DNA of 64,000 nucleotides, from NCBI GenBank assembly GCA_003988855.1, contig QYAI01000003.1, positions 124,001 to 188,000 on the forward strand. Reading direction: 5' to 3'. Made by a program: the position numbers and the translations under genes. A model generated the notes under the pieces. That model was not told where the DNA came from, ran no database searches, and was given only the letters and a program-made list of their open reading frames with translations. The stretch is from Arachnopeziza araneosa. Its lineage: Eukaryota; Ascomycota; Leotiomycetes; Helotiales; Arachnopezizaceae. Numbering within the stretch: the first letter of the stretch is position 1; every line of letters starts with the position of its first letter. Positions 36,079 through 48,132 of the stretch are shown piece by piece.

Positions 36079-38872
36079 ATGAGGTACTCAATCACCTCCC
36101 TTGCGGCCTTTGCTGCTCTTGCCACGGCTCAATACGACGGCCAATCCTCTCCTCCTAGCTACCCGTCCCCATGGATGCGTGGTGGAAACGGCTGGGACGA
36201 TGCCTATGCCAAAGCTCGAGCGTTTGTGAGCCAACTGACCCTGCTTGAAAAGGTCAATCTCACGACGGGAGTCGGCTGGGAGGGAGAAAGCTGTGTTGGA
36301 AATACAGGCGCCATTCCGCGCTTGAACTTTCCAGGCTTCTGTCTGCAGGATTCTCCCCTGGGCGTGCGTGATAGTAAGTTCTTTCCGCCGTGAAAAGGGA
36401 GTCATTGATGTCATGGCAGCCGATGAGAACTCGGCATTTCCTTCTGGTATGAACGCTGCCGCGACTTGGACTACGCGCCTGTTCAAGTCCAGAGGAAATG
36501 CAATGGGAATGGAACATCGCGGTAAGGGTGTCGACGTTCAATTGGGGCCTGTCGCTGGACCTCTCGGACGTGTGCCAGCGGGTGGACGAAATTGGGAAGG
36601 TAAGATCTGCATCCAACCTCGACATCCATTACTCACGCGATTCAGGCTTCAGTCCCGATCCAGTTCTAACTGGCGTCGCCATTGGAGAAACCATCAAGGG
36701 AATTCAAGATGCTGGTGTCATTGCTTGTGCTAAGCATTACATCATGAATGAACAGGAGCATAATCGAGAATCTACAGATACTGTTGAGTTTGCTTACTCA
36801 GCAAATCTGGATGACAAGACGATGCATGAGTTGTATCTTTGGTCAGTGAGATATCTGTTTGGTGTAGTTATTTCTGACCTCTGACAGGCCATTTGCGGAT
36901 GCTGTTCGCGCTGGAGCCGGAGCTGTCATGTGCTCTTACAATCAGGTAAAGTATACGGTCAAGAATGGCAAAGTTCAGACCTAACAACGATATAGATCAA
37001 CAACAGCTATGGTTCACAAAATAGTTGGACCCTCAATTACCTTCTTAAAAATGAACTCGATTTCCAAGGATTCGGTAAGCGCTCTACTCTAGTATCCATT
37101 CTTGTACTAACGACTTCAGTGGTGAGTGATTGGTGGGCTCAACACACCGGAGTTGCATCAGCTCTCGCAGGTTTAGATATGACCATGGCTGGAGATCAGA
37201 ATCTTGCATCTGGGAACACTTACTGGGGTACCAACCTTACAGCAGCCGTGTTGAACGGAACTATCCCACAATGGAGACTTGATGACATGGTAACCCGGAT
37301 TATGTCAGCCTACTACAAGGTCAGTAATCATCTATCGCTTCGGAAGCCCTCTAACATTCACAGGTTGGTCGTGACACTGCCAAAGTCCCCGTCAACTTCA
37401 ACTCATGGACTCTCAACACAACCGGCTATCAGCATCCTGAGGCTAACGAAGAATTCCAACAAGTAAATTGGCACGTGAATGTGCAAGATGACCATGCTGC
37501 TCTCATTCGCGAGATTGGCGCTGCATCGACCGTTCTTCTGAAGAACACCAAGGGTGCTCTACCTCTCAAGAAACCCGTCAGCGTAGCTGTTATCGGCGAT
37601 GATGCACACGATAACCCAGGCGGACCTAATGCCTGCGGTGATCGAGGTTGCAATATCGGGACTTTGGCTATGGGATGGGGATCCGGAACTGCCAACTTCC
37701 CTTACCTCATCGCTCCCAATACTGCGTTGAAAGCACAAGCTGCGCAAGACAAGACTGCATATGTCAACGTTAGCAATAACTACGACTTTGACGCTGTGAC
37801 CAAGGCGGTCAAAGGTGCTTCCGTCGCAATTGTTTTCGGTAATGCAGATTCTGGCGAGGATTACATCACCGTTGGCGGAAACGAAGGCGATAGAAATAAC
37901 CTTACCCTCTGGACTGGAGCCGACGCTCTGATTGAGCACGTCGCTTCGATCAACCCCAACACCATTGTTGTGCTTCATACTGTGGGACCAGTCATCGTTG
38001 AAGAGTATAAGCAGCATCCAAATATCACCGCTATTCTCTGGGCGGGTATTCCTGGTCAAGAGTCCGGTAACGCAATCACCGACATCTTGTACGGTAAGGT
38101 CAATCCTAGCGCAAAGTCGGTATTTACATGGGGCAAATCTCGTGAGGATTACGGAGCAGATGTTATTTATACACCAACATCGGATCCGCCACAACTTGAT
38201 ATAACAGAAGGAGTCTTCATTGACTACAGGCACTTTGATGCAGCCGGTATTGAGCCAACTTATGAATTCGGATTCGGCTTGTCATACACCAACTTCTCCT
38301 ATTCCGACCTCGTGATCACCAAAGAAGATCCCGGACCATATCAACCAACCACGGGATGGACAAAAGCTGCGCCAACATTTGGCACGATTGATTACGATTA
38401 TACCAGTGCCCTCTTCCCACCTGGTTGGCATAAGGTCTATGACTACGTCTACCCATACATCGATGGCCCTCCACCCACCGGACAACCACAAAACTGGCCC
38501 GACAAGGCATTTGATAGCTCACCGCAGCCAAAGCTCCCAGCTGGTGGCAGCGGTGGAGGAAACAGACAGCTCTACGATACCATGTACACTGTTTCAGCTA
38601 CTATCACCAACACTGGCGCCGTGAAGGGCGTGGAAATTCCCCAACTCTACATCTCTCTGGGAGCTCCCTCTGACCCTAAGGTTGTTCTTCGAGGGTTTGA
38701 TGATTTGATCCTCGATGCTGGGGAAAGCGAAACTTTCACATACGAGATCACGAGAAGGGATATTAGTAACTGGGATCCAGTCAGTCAGAATTGGGTTGTG
38801 TCAAGTTATCCCAAGACGGTATATGTAGGCAGCAGTTCGAGAAATTTGCTATTGACTGGTCCTTTAGCCTGA
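36079..38872 (+). CDS. Secreted GH3 beta-glucosidase
   Basis: Exons 36079-36373, 36420-36599, 36646-36841, 36888-36945, 36996-37074, 37120-37319 and 37364-38872 join in frame to 838 aa. The signal peptide [18 protein letters not shown] is followed by the GH3 (beta/alpha)8 domain with [29 protein letters not shown] and the nucleophile motif VVSDWWAQH (Asp about 273). The alpha/beta sandwich domain carries AASTVLLKN and the acid/base region [12 protein letters not shown]. The C-terminal fibronectin III-like domain begins near [11 protein letters not shown]. The architecture equals the classic extracellular beta-glucosidases that convert cellobiose to glucose. N-glycosylation sequons are frequent. 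A palindromic CGG-N11-CCG site upstream suggests inducible control. Confidence 0.95.
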
Positions 38873-40447
38873 TATGAAGATGATAGAAGTGGAGATATAA
38901 AAAGGATACGACATTTGGTTGATGAAATGAACTGGAAGATGGAAATGGCATTACTGATCACATAAATAGCTGTTGCTAAAGACGTTAAAAGAGATGACAT
39001 GATATGATGTAGCTAGTAATCATAATTGCAAACTATGGAGAGGGGAAAGATGATAATACTTCTTAGTAACTCAAAGCCATCCTTATAATTTGATTGGTTT
39101 AGAGTCTGAATGTGTTTTTGGTTTGATAGAGTACTGAGGGTTTTCAGTTTAGTATCTGGAGAGGATTCGATTGAAATGGTGCTGAACACTCGTGTAGCTT
39201 AGAGCCTCAAATCTCTCCAACAATACAACGTGCCAAGATTTTATTTACGTTAGAGCCGAAAAGGGTTTCGATTTTAGAGAAGCAATGGCGAGCAAGTGAG
39301 TTGTTCCTATTGAGGAAACGATATAGATGAGAGAAATTTATCTGTAAATGAACGGGTTCGGAGAGGGTAGGGAGGGAGTGGGTCTGATGTAAAGTAGGAC
39401 TCCTCTATCTGCCTCTCCAGCCTGGGTCCAGGCAAAGCTTCCACCGCAGTGCCGCACTTCCACGCACCTTCTCCTTCGAGCCGCCGCGCATGACCGGTCT
39501 CTGTTGGTTCCAGGGGCTGTTCACCGTCGCGCGTGCTGCAGGAAGCTGGAGAGAGATAAGATGCGATTGATGAGGCGCATGTGCACTGCATGGCCAAGCT
39601 CAGCCCATGGCGGGGGCTGAGTCTCCTCGATTTATTTTGGCGATGGCTGATTCCGCGGGACCGGGGCTCTCAGATCCGGGGTGGAGAGATGGTGATGGAG
39701 GGACGTTGGGCTTTCTGTAATGGGGTCGCGCGCATCATCGTGTCTTGTCAATTGAAAGGTGCGACGGAATGGGGTTGGAGAAGTGTATCATTGACGAGGT
39801 GAATCGGCAGCGTGCTCAAGATCAAGTGGAACGCCGTCGTCGGCTACCTAGGGGGTCGGCCCGCTCTTGGATCGCTCTGCCGCCGTAGAGGACAGTACAG
39901 TAGTTTGGATTCACTCCCGTTTCAGTAACCGTTTCATACCGAGAACAGCACGGCTAACGATCTTCACATCGAAAGACGAGAAGATTCCTCCGGGGAGACC
40001 GATCAACGGGTGGGAAAGCTGAGGGCGCGATATTAATCTGCATGAATGACACCGTCATGGCTTACCACTTCAGCCTACGAGTAGCGAACCAGCCGCCAGG
40101 TGGCATCTGCTCGTCAAGAATGGTGTGAGGATCGCGTTCCTTGGCGGTTAAGGAGGGAGGAGATATCTCATTGGGTACCGAGAGAGTGGGAGGCCGCCTA
40201 GCTGTTCGTAGGAGTTCGTTGCAGGAGAGTGAGATGACATGCACTGTGCCTGGAGAGGGGGGCGATGCACTTGGAGGGGGGGACGGCTGAAGAGATAGGC
40301 CAGAGGTCGGTGTCCATTCCTGGCGGTACGATATCGTCTCCTCAAATACTCTCTGCTTGAATAATATGGTTCCTTAAATCATCATCTTTTAGATCTTGTC
40401 TTTAGTTATTCTCCTTTATGTGGATGATGTAAGCGTACGATGTGGAG
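38873..40447. other. Intergenic, no gene seen
   Basis: The 3' flank of the beta-glucosidase is AT-rich to about 39350. A GC-richer stretch with short open frames on both strands follows, none with family character. Possibly a long promoter or leader of the T5orf172 gene. Confidence 0.45.
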
Positions 40448-42370
40448 ATGACACTGAAACATCAACAACCGTACGCTGTCAGTCCTGAAATCATCGCCAC
40501 CTCCAGTGATGAGTTCGAAAATGAGAGCACAGCAGATGCGAGACCAGCACTTGGTCCTTCGAAGAGGAGAGACGAAAGCCGAAAGACGCAGCCTGAGTCT
40601 ACAAGCCGACGCAAATCCTCCATCAAAGAAGCTGCTTTTCATCCGCCGTTCCCAATTGCAGCCACATCCAGCACAAGTCTAGCCTCCACGACATCTAGCA
40701 TATTCGACACCAGTTACAAGAAGCCAGAAACACCGATTACACCCCCAGATCCAGAGCCGAGTCCTTCAAGTCATGTCGAAATCTCGGATGGTGTCAATCA
40801 GGGCACCTTACCGTCACGAAAGCGCAGCCCGCAATCTGGCCAGCCTCTCATTCCGAACTATTTCCCAAAACTCCCAGCGTCGTCTCCTCGCCCTTCAACA
40901 CCAGATGTACGAGAGGAAGATTTAGTGGATCAGGAGATTACTGAAGATGATCTCGTGTCCGATATGAGAAGTATGGGTTTAGAAGACTCGCCAATGAGTC
41001 AAAAGTTTGATCGAAGGAATAGAGCTGAGAGCGTTCGACGTGACAATAAAAAGATCCGCGGCAGCAGTGAGACTTCAGAATTGCTGGAAGAGGAAGTTGG
41101 TCGATATGGGAAATCTGTTCCGAATCAAAGACTCTCAACACTGAATTCAACTCACAACCGTTCCAGTTCTGCGCCAACGCTTCAATCCATGCCAGAAATC
41201 GAGGTTGCTCAAGCTAGTTCCAGCAGGGTACAAGCTCTCCATGTATCTGGCTCTGGACTAGCGGTTCAAAAGTCAGAGCTTAAAGTGAAGAAACGAAACT
41301 CGAATAAATTGTCTCTCCCAGCCAACGAATTTCGAAGTCGATCAACTGGGTCCATGGTGGAGGAGCAGAAATCGACTATGCCCATTGAGATCTCCAATCA
41401 AAACCGATATAGATCCAACTCAATTTCTTCCACATCTTCAGCTGAAGAAGCTTCACAGTCCAGTAGCCACGTTTCAATGGTAGACCCTCCAGCAAGAGCG
41501 GCCTTGGATCGAAAACGCCCGGATTTTCAGAAATTTTGTACGGGGCCGAAGTCAAAAACCAGTATCAAGAACGAGATTTTACGTATCCTGCGACGGAAGA
41601 GCGTGGACAAGCAGTCGAAATCGAACCCCAAACCAAAACCTAAACCGTCTAACGATGACAGCAAGGCTGTTGAGGGTTTCATCTACATATTCAAATGTAC
41701 TGCGTTTGAATCCTACGCCCCAGGACACTTCAAAATCGGTAAAACCAAACAGAAAGTTGAGAAGCGACAGATACAATGGCAGAAACAATGCAACATCAAA
41801 GCCACGCTAGTCGAAGATGAGAAGGACAAGCAATTCCAGCACTTCGGCATCGTTGAACAAATTGTCCACGCCGAACTGATAAACGAGCGGCGGAAATATA
41901 AGTGCGGATGTAAGATAAAACATAACCTGAGCGTTACGAGAGGAGTTCGTGAACCAAATGGACATAAGGAGTGGTTTGAGGTTGGCCGCCAAAAGGCACT
42001 TGATGTGGTGGAGAAGTGGCGGAATTGGGTGGTGCAGAAGCGACCGTACCACAGTGATGGCAGGCTTCGGGCCCCCTGGGTATGGAAGTACGAGCAGGCC
42101 ATGATCTCGAACGACGTTAATTTGGATGCGTTTCGAGCGTTCAGCAAGTGGGAGATCTGTCGATGCTGCATACATCACCTGTGGGGAGGGGCGAAGAAAG
42201 CCTGGCCCAGGAAAACAATGTTTCTGTTGTGGACCCTCGAGTTCGTCGTCTCCCTGATTGTAATAGCCGTCCTCTTCGGTGTCTCGATTGCGGGTGTTAC
42301 TAAACAGAGCATTGGTATAGTTCTGGCCGCTTTGTGTATGTATATAGTTTGTTGGTTTAATTTTGCATGA
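40448..42370 (+). CDS. T5orf172 (GIY-YIG-like) domain protein with C-terminal membrane segments
   Basis: A single exon of 640 aa from the first in-frame ATG (MTLKHQQPY). Residues 1-400 are disordered, rich in Ser, Pro, Lys and Glu. Residues about 410-530 form the T5orf172/DUF1766 domain of the GIY-YIG nuclease superfamily: GFIYIFKC, HFKIGKTKQKVEKRQIQW, a Cys pair in KYKCGCK and KEWFEVGRQKAL. The C-terminus holds two hydrophobic segments (LEFVVSLIVIAVLFGVSIAG and GIVLAALCMYIVCWF). The domain is widespread in filamentous fungi with unknown function. The sequence shows the Tyr, Arg and Glu positions expected in the fold, but nuclease activity is not established. Confidence 0.8.
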   Translation: MTLKHQQPYAVSPEIIATSSDEFENESTADARPALGPSKRRDESRKTQPESTSRRKSSIKEAAFHPPFPIAATSSTSLASTTSSIFDTSYKKPETPITPPDPEPSPSSHVEISDGVNQGTLPSRKRSPQSGQPLIPNYFPKLPASSPRPSTPDVREEDLVDQEITEDDLVSDMRSMGLEDSPMSQKFDRRNRAESVRRDNKKIRGSSETSELLEEEVGRYGKSVPNQRLSTLNSTHNRSSSAPTLQSMPEIEVAQASSSRVQALHVSGSGLAVQKSELKVKKRNSNKLSLPANEFRSRSTGSMVEEQKSTMPIEISNQNRYRSNSISSTSSAEEASQSSSHVSMVDPPARAALDRKRPDFQKFCTGPKSKTSIKNEILRILRRKSVDKQSKSNPKPKPKPSNDDSKAVEGFIYIFKCTAFESYAPGHFKIGKTKQKVEKRQIQWQKQCNIKATLVEDEKDKQFQHFGIVEQIVHAELINERRKYKCGCKIKHNLSVTRGVREPNGHKEWFEVGRQKALDVVEKWRNWVVQKRPYHSDGRLRAPWVWKYEQAMISNDVNLDAFRAFSKWEICRCCIHHLWGGAKKAWPRKTMFLLWTLEFVVSLIVIAVLFGVSIAGVTKQSIGIVLAALCMYIVCWFNFA

Positions 42371-43142
42371 GTGCGGCACGTGCTAGGCAAAGTGGTTCCA
42401 AGAGCGCTGTGTACATGTATTTTTGTGACTGAGGGTGAAAATTGCAAAATCTCTGAATGTCAGAATACAAAAGGGGTGATTCGTCAATCTTGTAGATATG
42501 CCTCACCTTACCTCTCAACAACTTACCATCCTGATATCTTTTGATCTCTGGCGAGAATTCAAGAGCAGTGCAGTAGCTACGCTCTCTTTTGGCGTTTGTT
42601 GCGTGGAGACCACTAATCCTCCTTAGACTATGCTAAGAGTTGTGTAGTGGGGTAGCGCAGTAGTGACTAGATTGTGAATACCTCGAGTAACTAAGCGGAT
42701 GGTAAGGAAAGTTTATGTCACGTGGATCATCACGTGCAATTACTCTTCGTATTTTGTCTTGGTTTGTAGCCATAAATGGTTTGGCTTGTACTACTTACCT
42801 GACTAGCAGACGTGTACTAACTTAATGTTATTAGTACTCAGGAAACAAGTACCTTTTCCAACAGGGGCATATATACGGATAATATCTGCATCTTATTAGC
42901 GCTTAGTAAGACGTAAAGAGCAAGTAACTGGTATTTGATGAGTTATTTAATCCACACTCATTACCAACGTGTTTCAACAAGCTACCAAGCTAAGGCATGC
43001 TTCTTTAAAAAGCGAGAGATCTCGTGTAGCATTAACAATATTAGTCCTCACTGACATCTGATCGATTTCTGAAGCCTCTTCACTTTTTTCACATTGTCAT
43101 CTTCTATATATTTTTATATCTACATTTCAGAGAGCGCACTCG
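42371..43142. other. Intergenic, no gene seen
   Basis: An AT-rich spacer with a TATA-like TATATATTTTTATAT near 43106, about 35 bp before the AKR-RidA start. No gene is supported. Confidence 0.5.
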
Positions 43143-44899
43143 ATGCAGCTTCGCCAAATGCACAACCCTGAACGAACAAAAATCGGGGGCTCCCTCGAGA
43201 TTCCCCGTATCATCAATGGACTCTGGCAACTTGCTGGCGGCCATGACAAAGATGTAGACATTGATAGTGCGTCAAAGGCGATGGATCCTCTGTAAACCAA
43301 CCCTCCAAGAAAATCATTATCGCATCGGAGTGCTGATTGGCGAGGAAGAATCTTGGCTGGACTTGACGTTTTTGATCTTGCAGATCATTATGGTAACTCG
43401 GGTTTGTATCCAGTTCGGACTTAACTTAACGGAGCCATGTACTAAGAGACCAGAACTTGTTATTAGACGACACCACGAATCTTCCGGCTTGCAGGCGCTG
43501 GCATTCACTAAATGGTGCCCGACTTCAAAAAGCGCGGATACGCTTCAGCAGACCAACGATGCTATTGACAGAGCTCTCCGGAGAATGGGGCAAAGACAAA
43601 TCGCTTTGCTCCAATGTCAGTTTCCTCGAGACTGACAACTCTCTTGCTTAAACTAAGTGCGTTTAGACCATAGCTGGGATTACAGCGACCAAACACTTCT
43701 TCCCCACATGCATCAGCTGCGTATCCTCCAAGAAGGGGAGAAAATCCAATTGATTGGATTGACAAATACGGATGCGGCACACCTCGAGATGCTTCTTGAT
43801 TCAGGCTTCAAAATTGCCACAAACCAGGTATCTTGCTCAGTGATCGACCGCCGAGTGGTCTGCGGTCGTATGTCTGAGATCTGTAAGAAGTACAATGTGG
43901 GAATACTGGCCTACGGGACTTTACTCGGAGGATTTATTAGTGAACAATGGCTAGAAGCACCCGAACCAACGGATGAAGAAGGCCTCAACTGGAGTCTTCG
44001 AAAGTACTTGCGACTCATCAAGGCTGCAGGTGGTTGGGAGGTATTCCAAGGGGTATTGCAAGCATTGTCTATTGTCGCTAAAAGACATGGTGTCTCTATT
44101 TCTGCGGTGGCAATCAGACATGTCCTTGATATTCCAGCCGTCAGTGCGGTGATTGTCGGGACTCGACTCTCGTCTAGCTCGGGCAAGTATATTGAGAACA
44201 CCTTGTCAGCATTTTCTTTTCAGCTCAGTGAGGACGATCAGGCTCTTATTACTAAGGCTCAAGAGAAGTTGAATCATATCCCTGGAGATTGCGGAGACGA
44301 GTATCGCCGAGCACCTTTTTTGACTGCTAAAGGCGACTTAAGTGCTCACCTGTCACCAAACGAGGAGCTACCAGCTATTACAAAAGCTGCGGCGGAAGGA
44401 AAGAGGATTGAATACGGTTCTGGGGGCAAGTGGGAGTCAATTGCTGTAAGTGTGGCAACATAGCATCTGCATCTGATCCTTCTCTGGGCAGTACTCTAAT
44501 TCGAATCCACAGGGATATTGCCGTGCTGTGAGAACTGGAAATAGCGTTCGCGTTACAGGTACAACTGCAAATTCACCAATACCGTCCATCCCAATCATTG
44601 GCGGGTCATCCGTCCGAAGCCAAACCGTGGCTGTGTTTGATAACATTGAACACGCACTCAAAAAAGTGGGCTCTTCGCTGAAAGACGTGGTACGCACACG
44701 AGTCGTTATACGAAACGAGCAGGACAACGAAGCGGTCGCTCGAGTCCACGGCTCGGTGTTTGGATGTCTCGGTATCAAGCCGGCAGCTATTCTGATTATT
44801 GCTGGAATCGTTGGAGAAGGTCCCCTGGTCGAGATTGAGGTGGATGCAGAAGTTGGAAGTGGAGATAATGGAGTTCTAAGGCTGTCCGACTCTATTTAA
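43143..44899 (+). CDS. Aldo-keto reductase fused to a RidA (L-PSP) domain
   Basis: Exons 43143-43291, 43349-43392, 43454-43615, 43667-44445 and 44513-44899 join in frame to 506 aa. The frame looks broken until four short introns are removed, after which family motifs are continuous. The AKR domain (about residues 1-345) shows PRIINGLWQLAGG, AGLDVFDLADHYG, LAFTKWCP, HLEMLLDSGFKIATNQ and VSAVIVGTR. The RidA/YjgF domain (about residues 378-506) shows NSVRVTGTTANSP, SSLKDVVRTRVV and LVEIEVDAEVG. RidA proteins hydrolyse reactive enamine/imine intermediates, so the fusion may reduce and clear such products; the substrate is unknown. The DHYG junction lacks two residues expected from the usual pattern, so the exon 3 acceptor is the least certain splice. 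Confidence 0.85.
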
Positions 44900-45947
44900 C
44901 AGTCAATCATTTAAGCAAGCTGCAGTAGTATATTCATTCTCGAGTTTATTCCTTACCAGATCCGTTCCAGTGCTCGGAGTTAAAATTGGCTCTCGTTTTA
45001 AGTGGCAATTTGGGTCGCGCAAAATTTATCAATTTATTTCAAAACAACTTGTATGATAGCTTGTTACACATCTACTTGTGATATAATCACTTAACACACA
45101 ACTGTTTGTTGTCAAGTAAACCATTGGATAAGAACTCGTGTCCAGGTGAGAACTAAGCTAGAATTTACGCAACTGACTTATGTCTGAGTGTCACATTTAA
45201 TCAGCGCGGATCAAATGCTGTAGATACTGACTAGAATAATAAGCCAAGGAGGCATGATCTCTAGATGGTATCAAGGTCTAGTGCAAGAAAGAAAGTCTTG
45301 GCCCTTCATATTCTTTTTACTTACTGTGAGTAACACTTCTCAGTGCACATATACGCTGGTCTTATGGTACTTAACTTGGGTAAATTTGCCAGTGATACTT
45401 ACAATTTTACAGTTAAAACTAGCGTCTTGAAGCTGGTGTCCTGGAGACTGTCCCCAACTCCCTTTCAACGCTATTATCTCTTGTGCTTCAACGTCTCTCT
45501 GGCACTGTTTACGCTGGCTCCGAGAAGCAAGACGGAGCCAATGAAAGAAATGGCCTATTGTAAGTCCATGGAAAATCACTGAGCAAGCCGAAGGTGAAGA
45601 CCGCTGCTCGAGATGGTCTACTGCGTTCCCGTTATCGGCGAGGATGCATCAATTATTGGTTGTAGCCCCGCGGCAATTTCCACCATCGGCCCGAGTTGTG
45701 TGACACAACGAGATATACAGTGACGATACATTATCCCTAGAACTTGTTAACTGATAGGAAAAGCCATGGAGTCTTTGGTGAAACATTCTCTGAGCCCATA
45801 CCGAAAACGAAAGAAAAACGGCACTTAAGCGACAAATAGCGCACAGCAGAGTGGCAATAAACCTCACTAATTTTTTGCCGTTAAGAGATGGCGCTTGTTT
45901 ATGGAAATGAACCCACAACGAAATAACGCTATTTCACATCAAAGACA
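44900..45947. other. Intergenic, no gene seen
   Basis: AT-rich to about 45330. Short frames on both strands near 45340-45920 have no support as genes. Confidence 0.45.
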
Positions 45948-46510
45948 ATGGGCACAAGTCAGAATAGCAGACCTAGGAGCCAGAGAACAGCCTCGGGGCC
46001 TTCCAGTTCGCCTCCTATCCCATTCCGCAAAAGAACCCAGATTTGAAGTCTTTGATTCCGACGCCTCTTGCTTCCCACGAAACGGAATCAAAAACGCCTG
46101 ATCTGAGGCAGGGACCTGTACACCATGGACATGAACGAGACAACTCAAGTTTTCAGCCTTCTTCCGAGAGAGAAGTTCACTCGCGCTTGCAAGATGCTGG
46201 TCCTTACGAGGCTGTCCTCGAGACAAGGCAAGAAAGAAAACGGAAGTTGAGTAGCACAGCTGGTCTTGGAAGCGACTTGGACTCCTCATTTGGTCCAGCA
46301 CAAAGTTTTCAGACGACTAGTAGCGGGGTCTTTCGGATGGACCCTCCAGCTCCATCAGATGCTCTGCGATTCTCGCAAAGATCATCTCCGATCTTGCCAG
46401 TCGATTCGCAAGTACCGAAAGCTTCGCTAGCAAGTTTCTCGTCAGCCGTGGGCTCAGATTCGTCACCGCAGCTTCCGCCGAAGCGTCTAAAGAGAAAGAA
46501 AAAAGCATAG
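45948..46510 (+). other. Possible Ser/Pro-rich ORF with an apparent one-base frameshift
   Basis: From ATG 45948 the frame reads MGTSQNSRPRSQRTASGPSS and stops at 46044. The +1 frame then stays open to 46510 with the same Ser/Pro/Arg-rich character and ends in a basic nuclear-localisation-like RLKRKKKA. Adding one A to the AAAA run at 46029-46032 would join both frames without a stop. It could be a sequencing error, a recent pseudogene or a chance frame in a stop-poor region. No domain is recognised. Confidence 0.25.
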
Positions 46511-47104
46511 GAAGCCTACTTGATAGGATGAAGTTTCGAGCGCAAAACAGTTTGATGGCAATCCTAGGACAGGACAAATATAAATAAAATAAAGTAGTTC
46601 TATCCTGCGGGCTGAATCTAGTGAAGCAACATTGTCTCGAGATCGCATAACCTTTTCTGTCGCCTTCTAGGATCTCGAAGTCTTTAATGGAGATTTAATT
46701 CCTAATAGTATCAAGCAGGCCTGTTCCGCTCATTCAAATTTCTCCACTGCAGACCGAGTCTGGTATGGGTCTCAAGCTCGGACATTCTTGATTTCGATGC
46801 CGTCTGGAGATCCCGATCACGTGAGATGGTTCTGGACCAATTTAGAACGTTTGCGAATGTCTCGAACATCGCGAAATGCAACAAAGTCTAATCCAACTTT
46901 AATTCGAGATCAGGTCATAGCCCCAGTCCGCCGGAAGATCTCGGCGAAAATCTTCTATGCGGCGCAGCAACTTGCCATTGGTAAAGACTGGATTGAAGGT
47001 CCGAAGTAAAACATCACCCAAGCGAGACCACTCACCACAAGTTAACTGTCGAAGACTAGATGATAAATTTCTCTGATATCGTTTGGCTCCGCAACTGTTT
47101 TCAT
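46511..47104. other. No clear gene; a long open stretch at about 46670-47009 (+)
   Basis: A plus-strand frame preceded by a plausible acceptor (TTCTAG at about 46665) stays open for 110 codons (QARTFLISMPSGDPDHVRWF is included). It might be a final exon of the Ser/Pro-rich ORF upstream, but I could not find a donor that joins them. Confidence 0.25.
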
Positions 47105-48132
47105 TCACTCATCTATCTCTCCTCTAAAATCTATCAGTCGTAGTTTTCGGGCATCTCTCGGATGGAATTGTGCAACTTTTGATCTGACAAGGAATCTTGC
47201 TGCAGCTGACTCTCGTGGTAAATCAACGTAGGCACCTGGGCCATTCCCATCAGCATCAGCAAGACTGTTAAGCAGCAGTTCTGTTAACTCCCGCATCTCG
47301 GTTCCGGCAGCACGCTTCTCATCCCAAGGTTCATCTTCCACAGGCTGCATCCCCCAAATTTGATCAATTCTTTTCTGACGTTTATTGTCGTCGAGTTTGC
47401 CTCGTTTTAATTTTCCCTTGGCACTGAATCCGCTCGCCAACATCTCTTCGTCCACATCGAGCAAATCTCCAACTATAGGACCCCCAAGTTCTTCGATAGC
47501 AAGCATGGGAGCAAGATGGTCATCAATGAACACATTGAAAGCTTTTACGAGTTTGCCCGTCTCGTTCTCGTAATTTGCCTTTTGGTTTTTGAGATCTCGG
47601 ATCATATCTTTGGCTATCTGGCCTGGAGGCTTCTGGGTACGTGCTTGGATATCTCCTCGTAGCGACACGATTCTCGCTTCCATCTCAGCTTGTATAAGCT
47701 TCGCATCGTTAAGTTCTACCTTTTCTTTCTCAAGCCGCTTACGTATAGCCTTAAGTTCGACTTCTGTATTCGCAATGGCTTCTCGTGTCTCTTTTATTGT
47801 CTTATCAGTCACACGGAGGGCTAGTAGAGCTGGAAGCTGGGAATCTCGGTGTGGAAGCCATGGCTCTGAAGGTGTGAGGGCCTGATAAGTCCCCTTTAGC
47901 GCGCGTAGTTGTTGCAATTGAGCCCTCAGATCAGCAGAAGGCTCCGTGTCAATGGGAGTGGAGGAAGCTCGGAGCTAGATTGTATTAGCTAACTGACTCA
48001 TGGATCAGGGAAATATCTGACCTCTTCTAACAAAGCTTCCTGTTCCTTGACTCGGTCTTGTAATGCCTTCAACGTTCGGTCCAAGCGCGTAGTGTGGGAA
48101 CTTGCGGCTTTTGCCAATTCTAAATCCTCCAT
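47105..48132 (-). CDS. Coiled-coil protein, probable kinetochore subunit CENP-K
   Basis: Exons 48132-48022 and 47974-47105 join in frame to 326 aa. The start is MEDLELAKAAS; upstream in-frame sequence is unlikely to be coding. The N-terminal half is predicted coiled coil (RLDRTLKALQDRVKEQEAL; ETREAIANTEVELKAIRKRL). The C-terminal part has the pattern I recall from fungal CENP-K proteins: LVKAFNVFIDDHLAPMLAIE, then LGGPIVGD, SGFSAKGK, and the ending ESAAARFLVRSKVAQFHPRD. CENP-K belongs to the constitutive centromere-associated network (Mcm22 in budding yeast). The assignment rests on remembered similarity and coiled-coil layout; another coiled-coil family remains possible. Confidence 0.55.

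Noticed and set aside
43143..43640. Apparent pseudogene at the start of the AKR-RidA gene, with several stops
   Set aside because: All stops lie within short GT-AG introns; after removal the family motifs are continuous and in frame.
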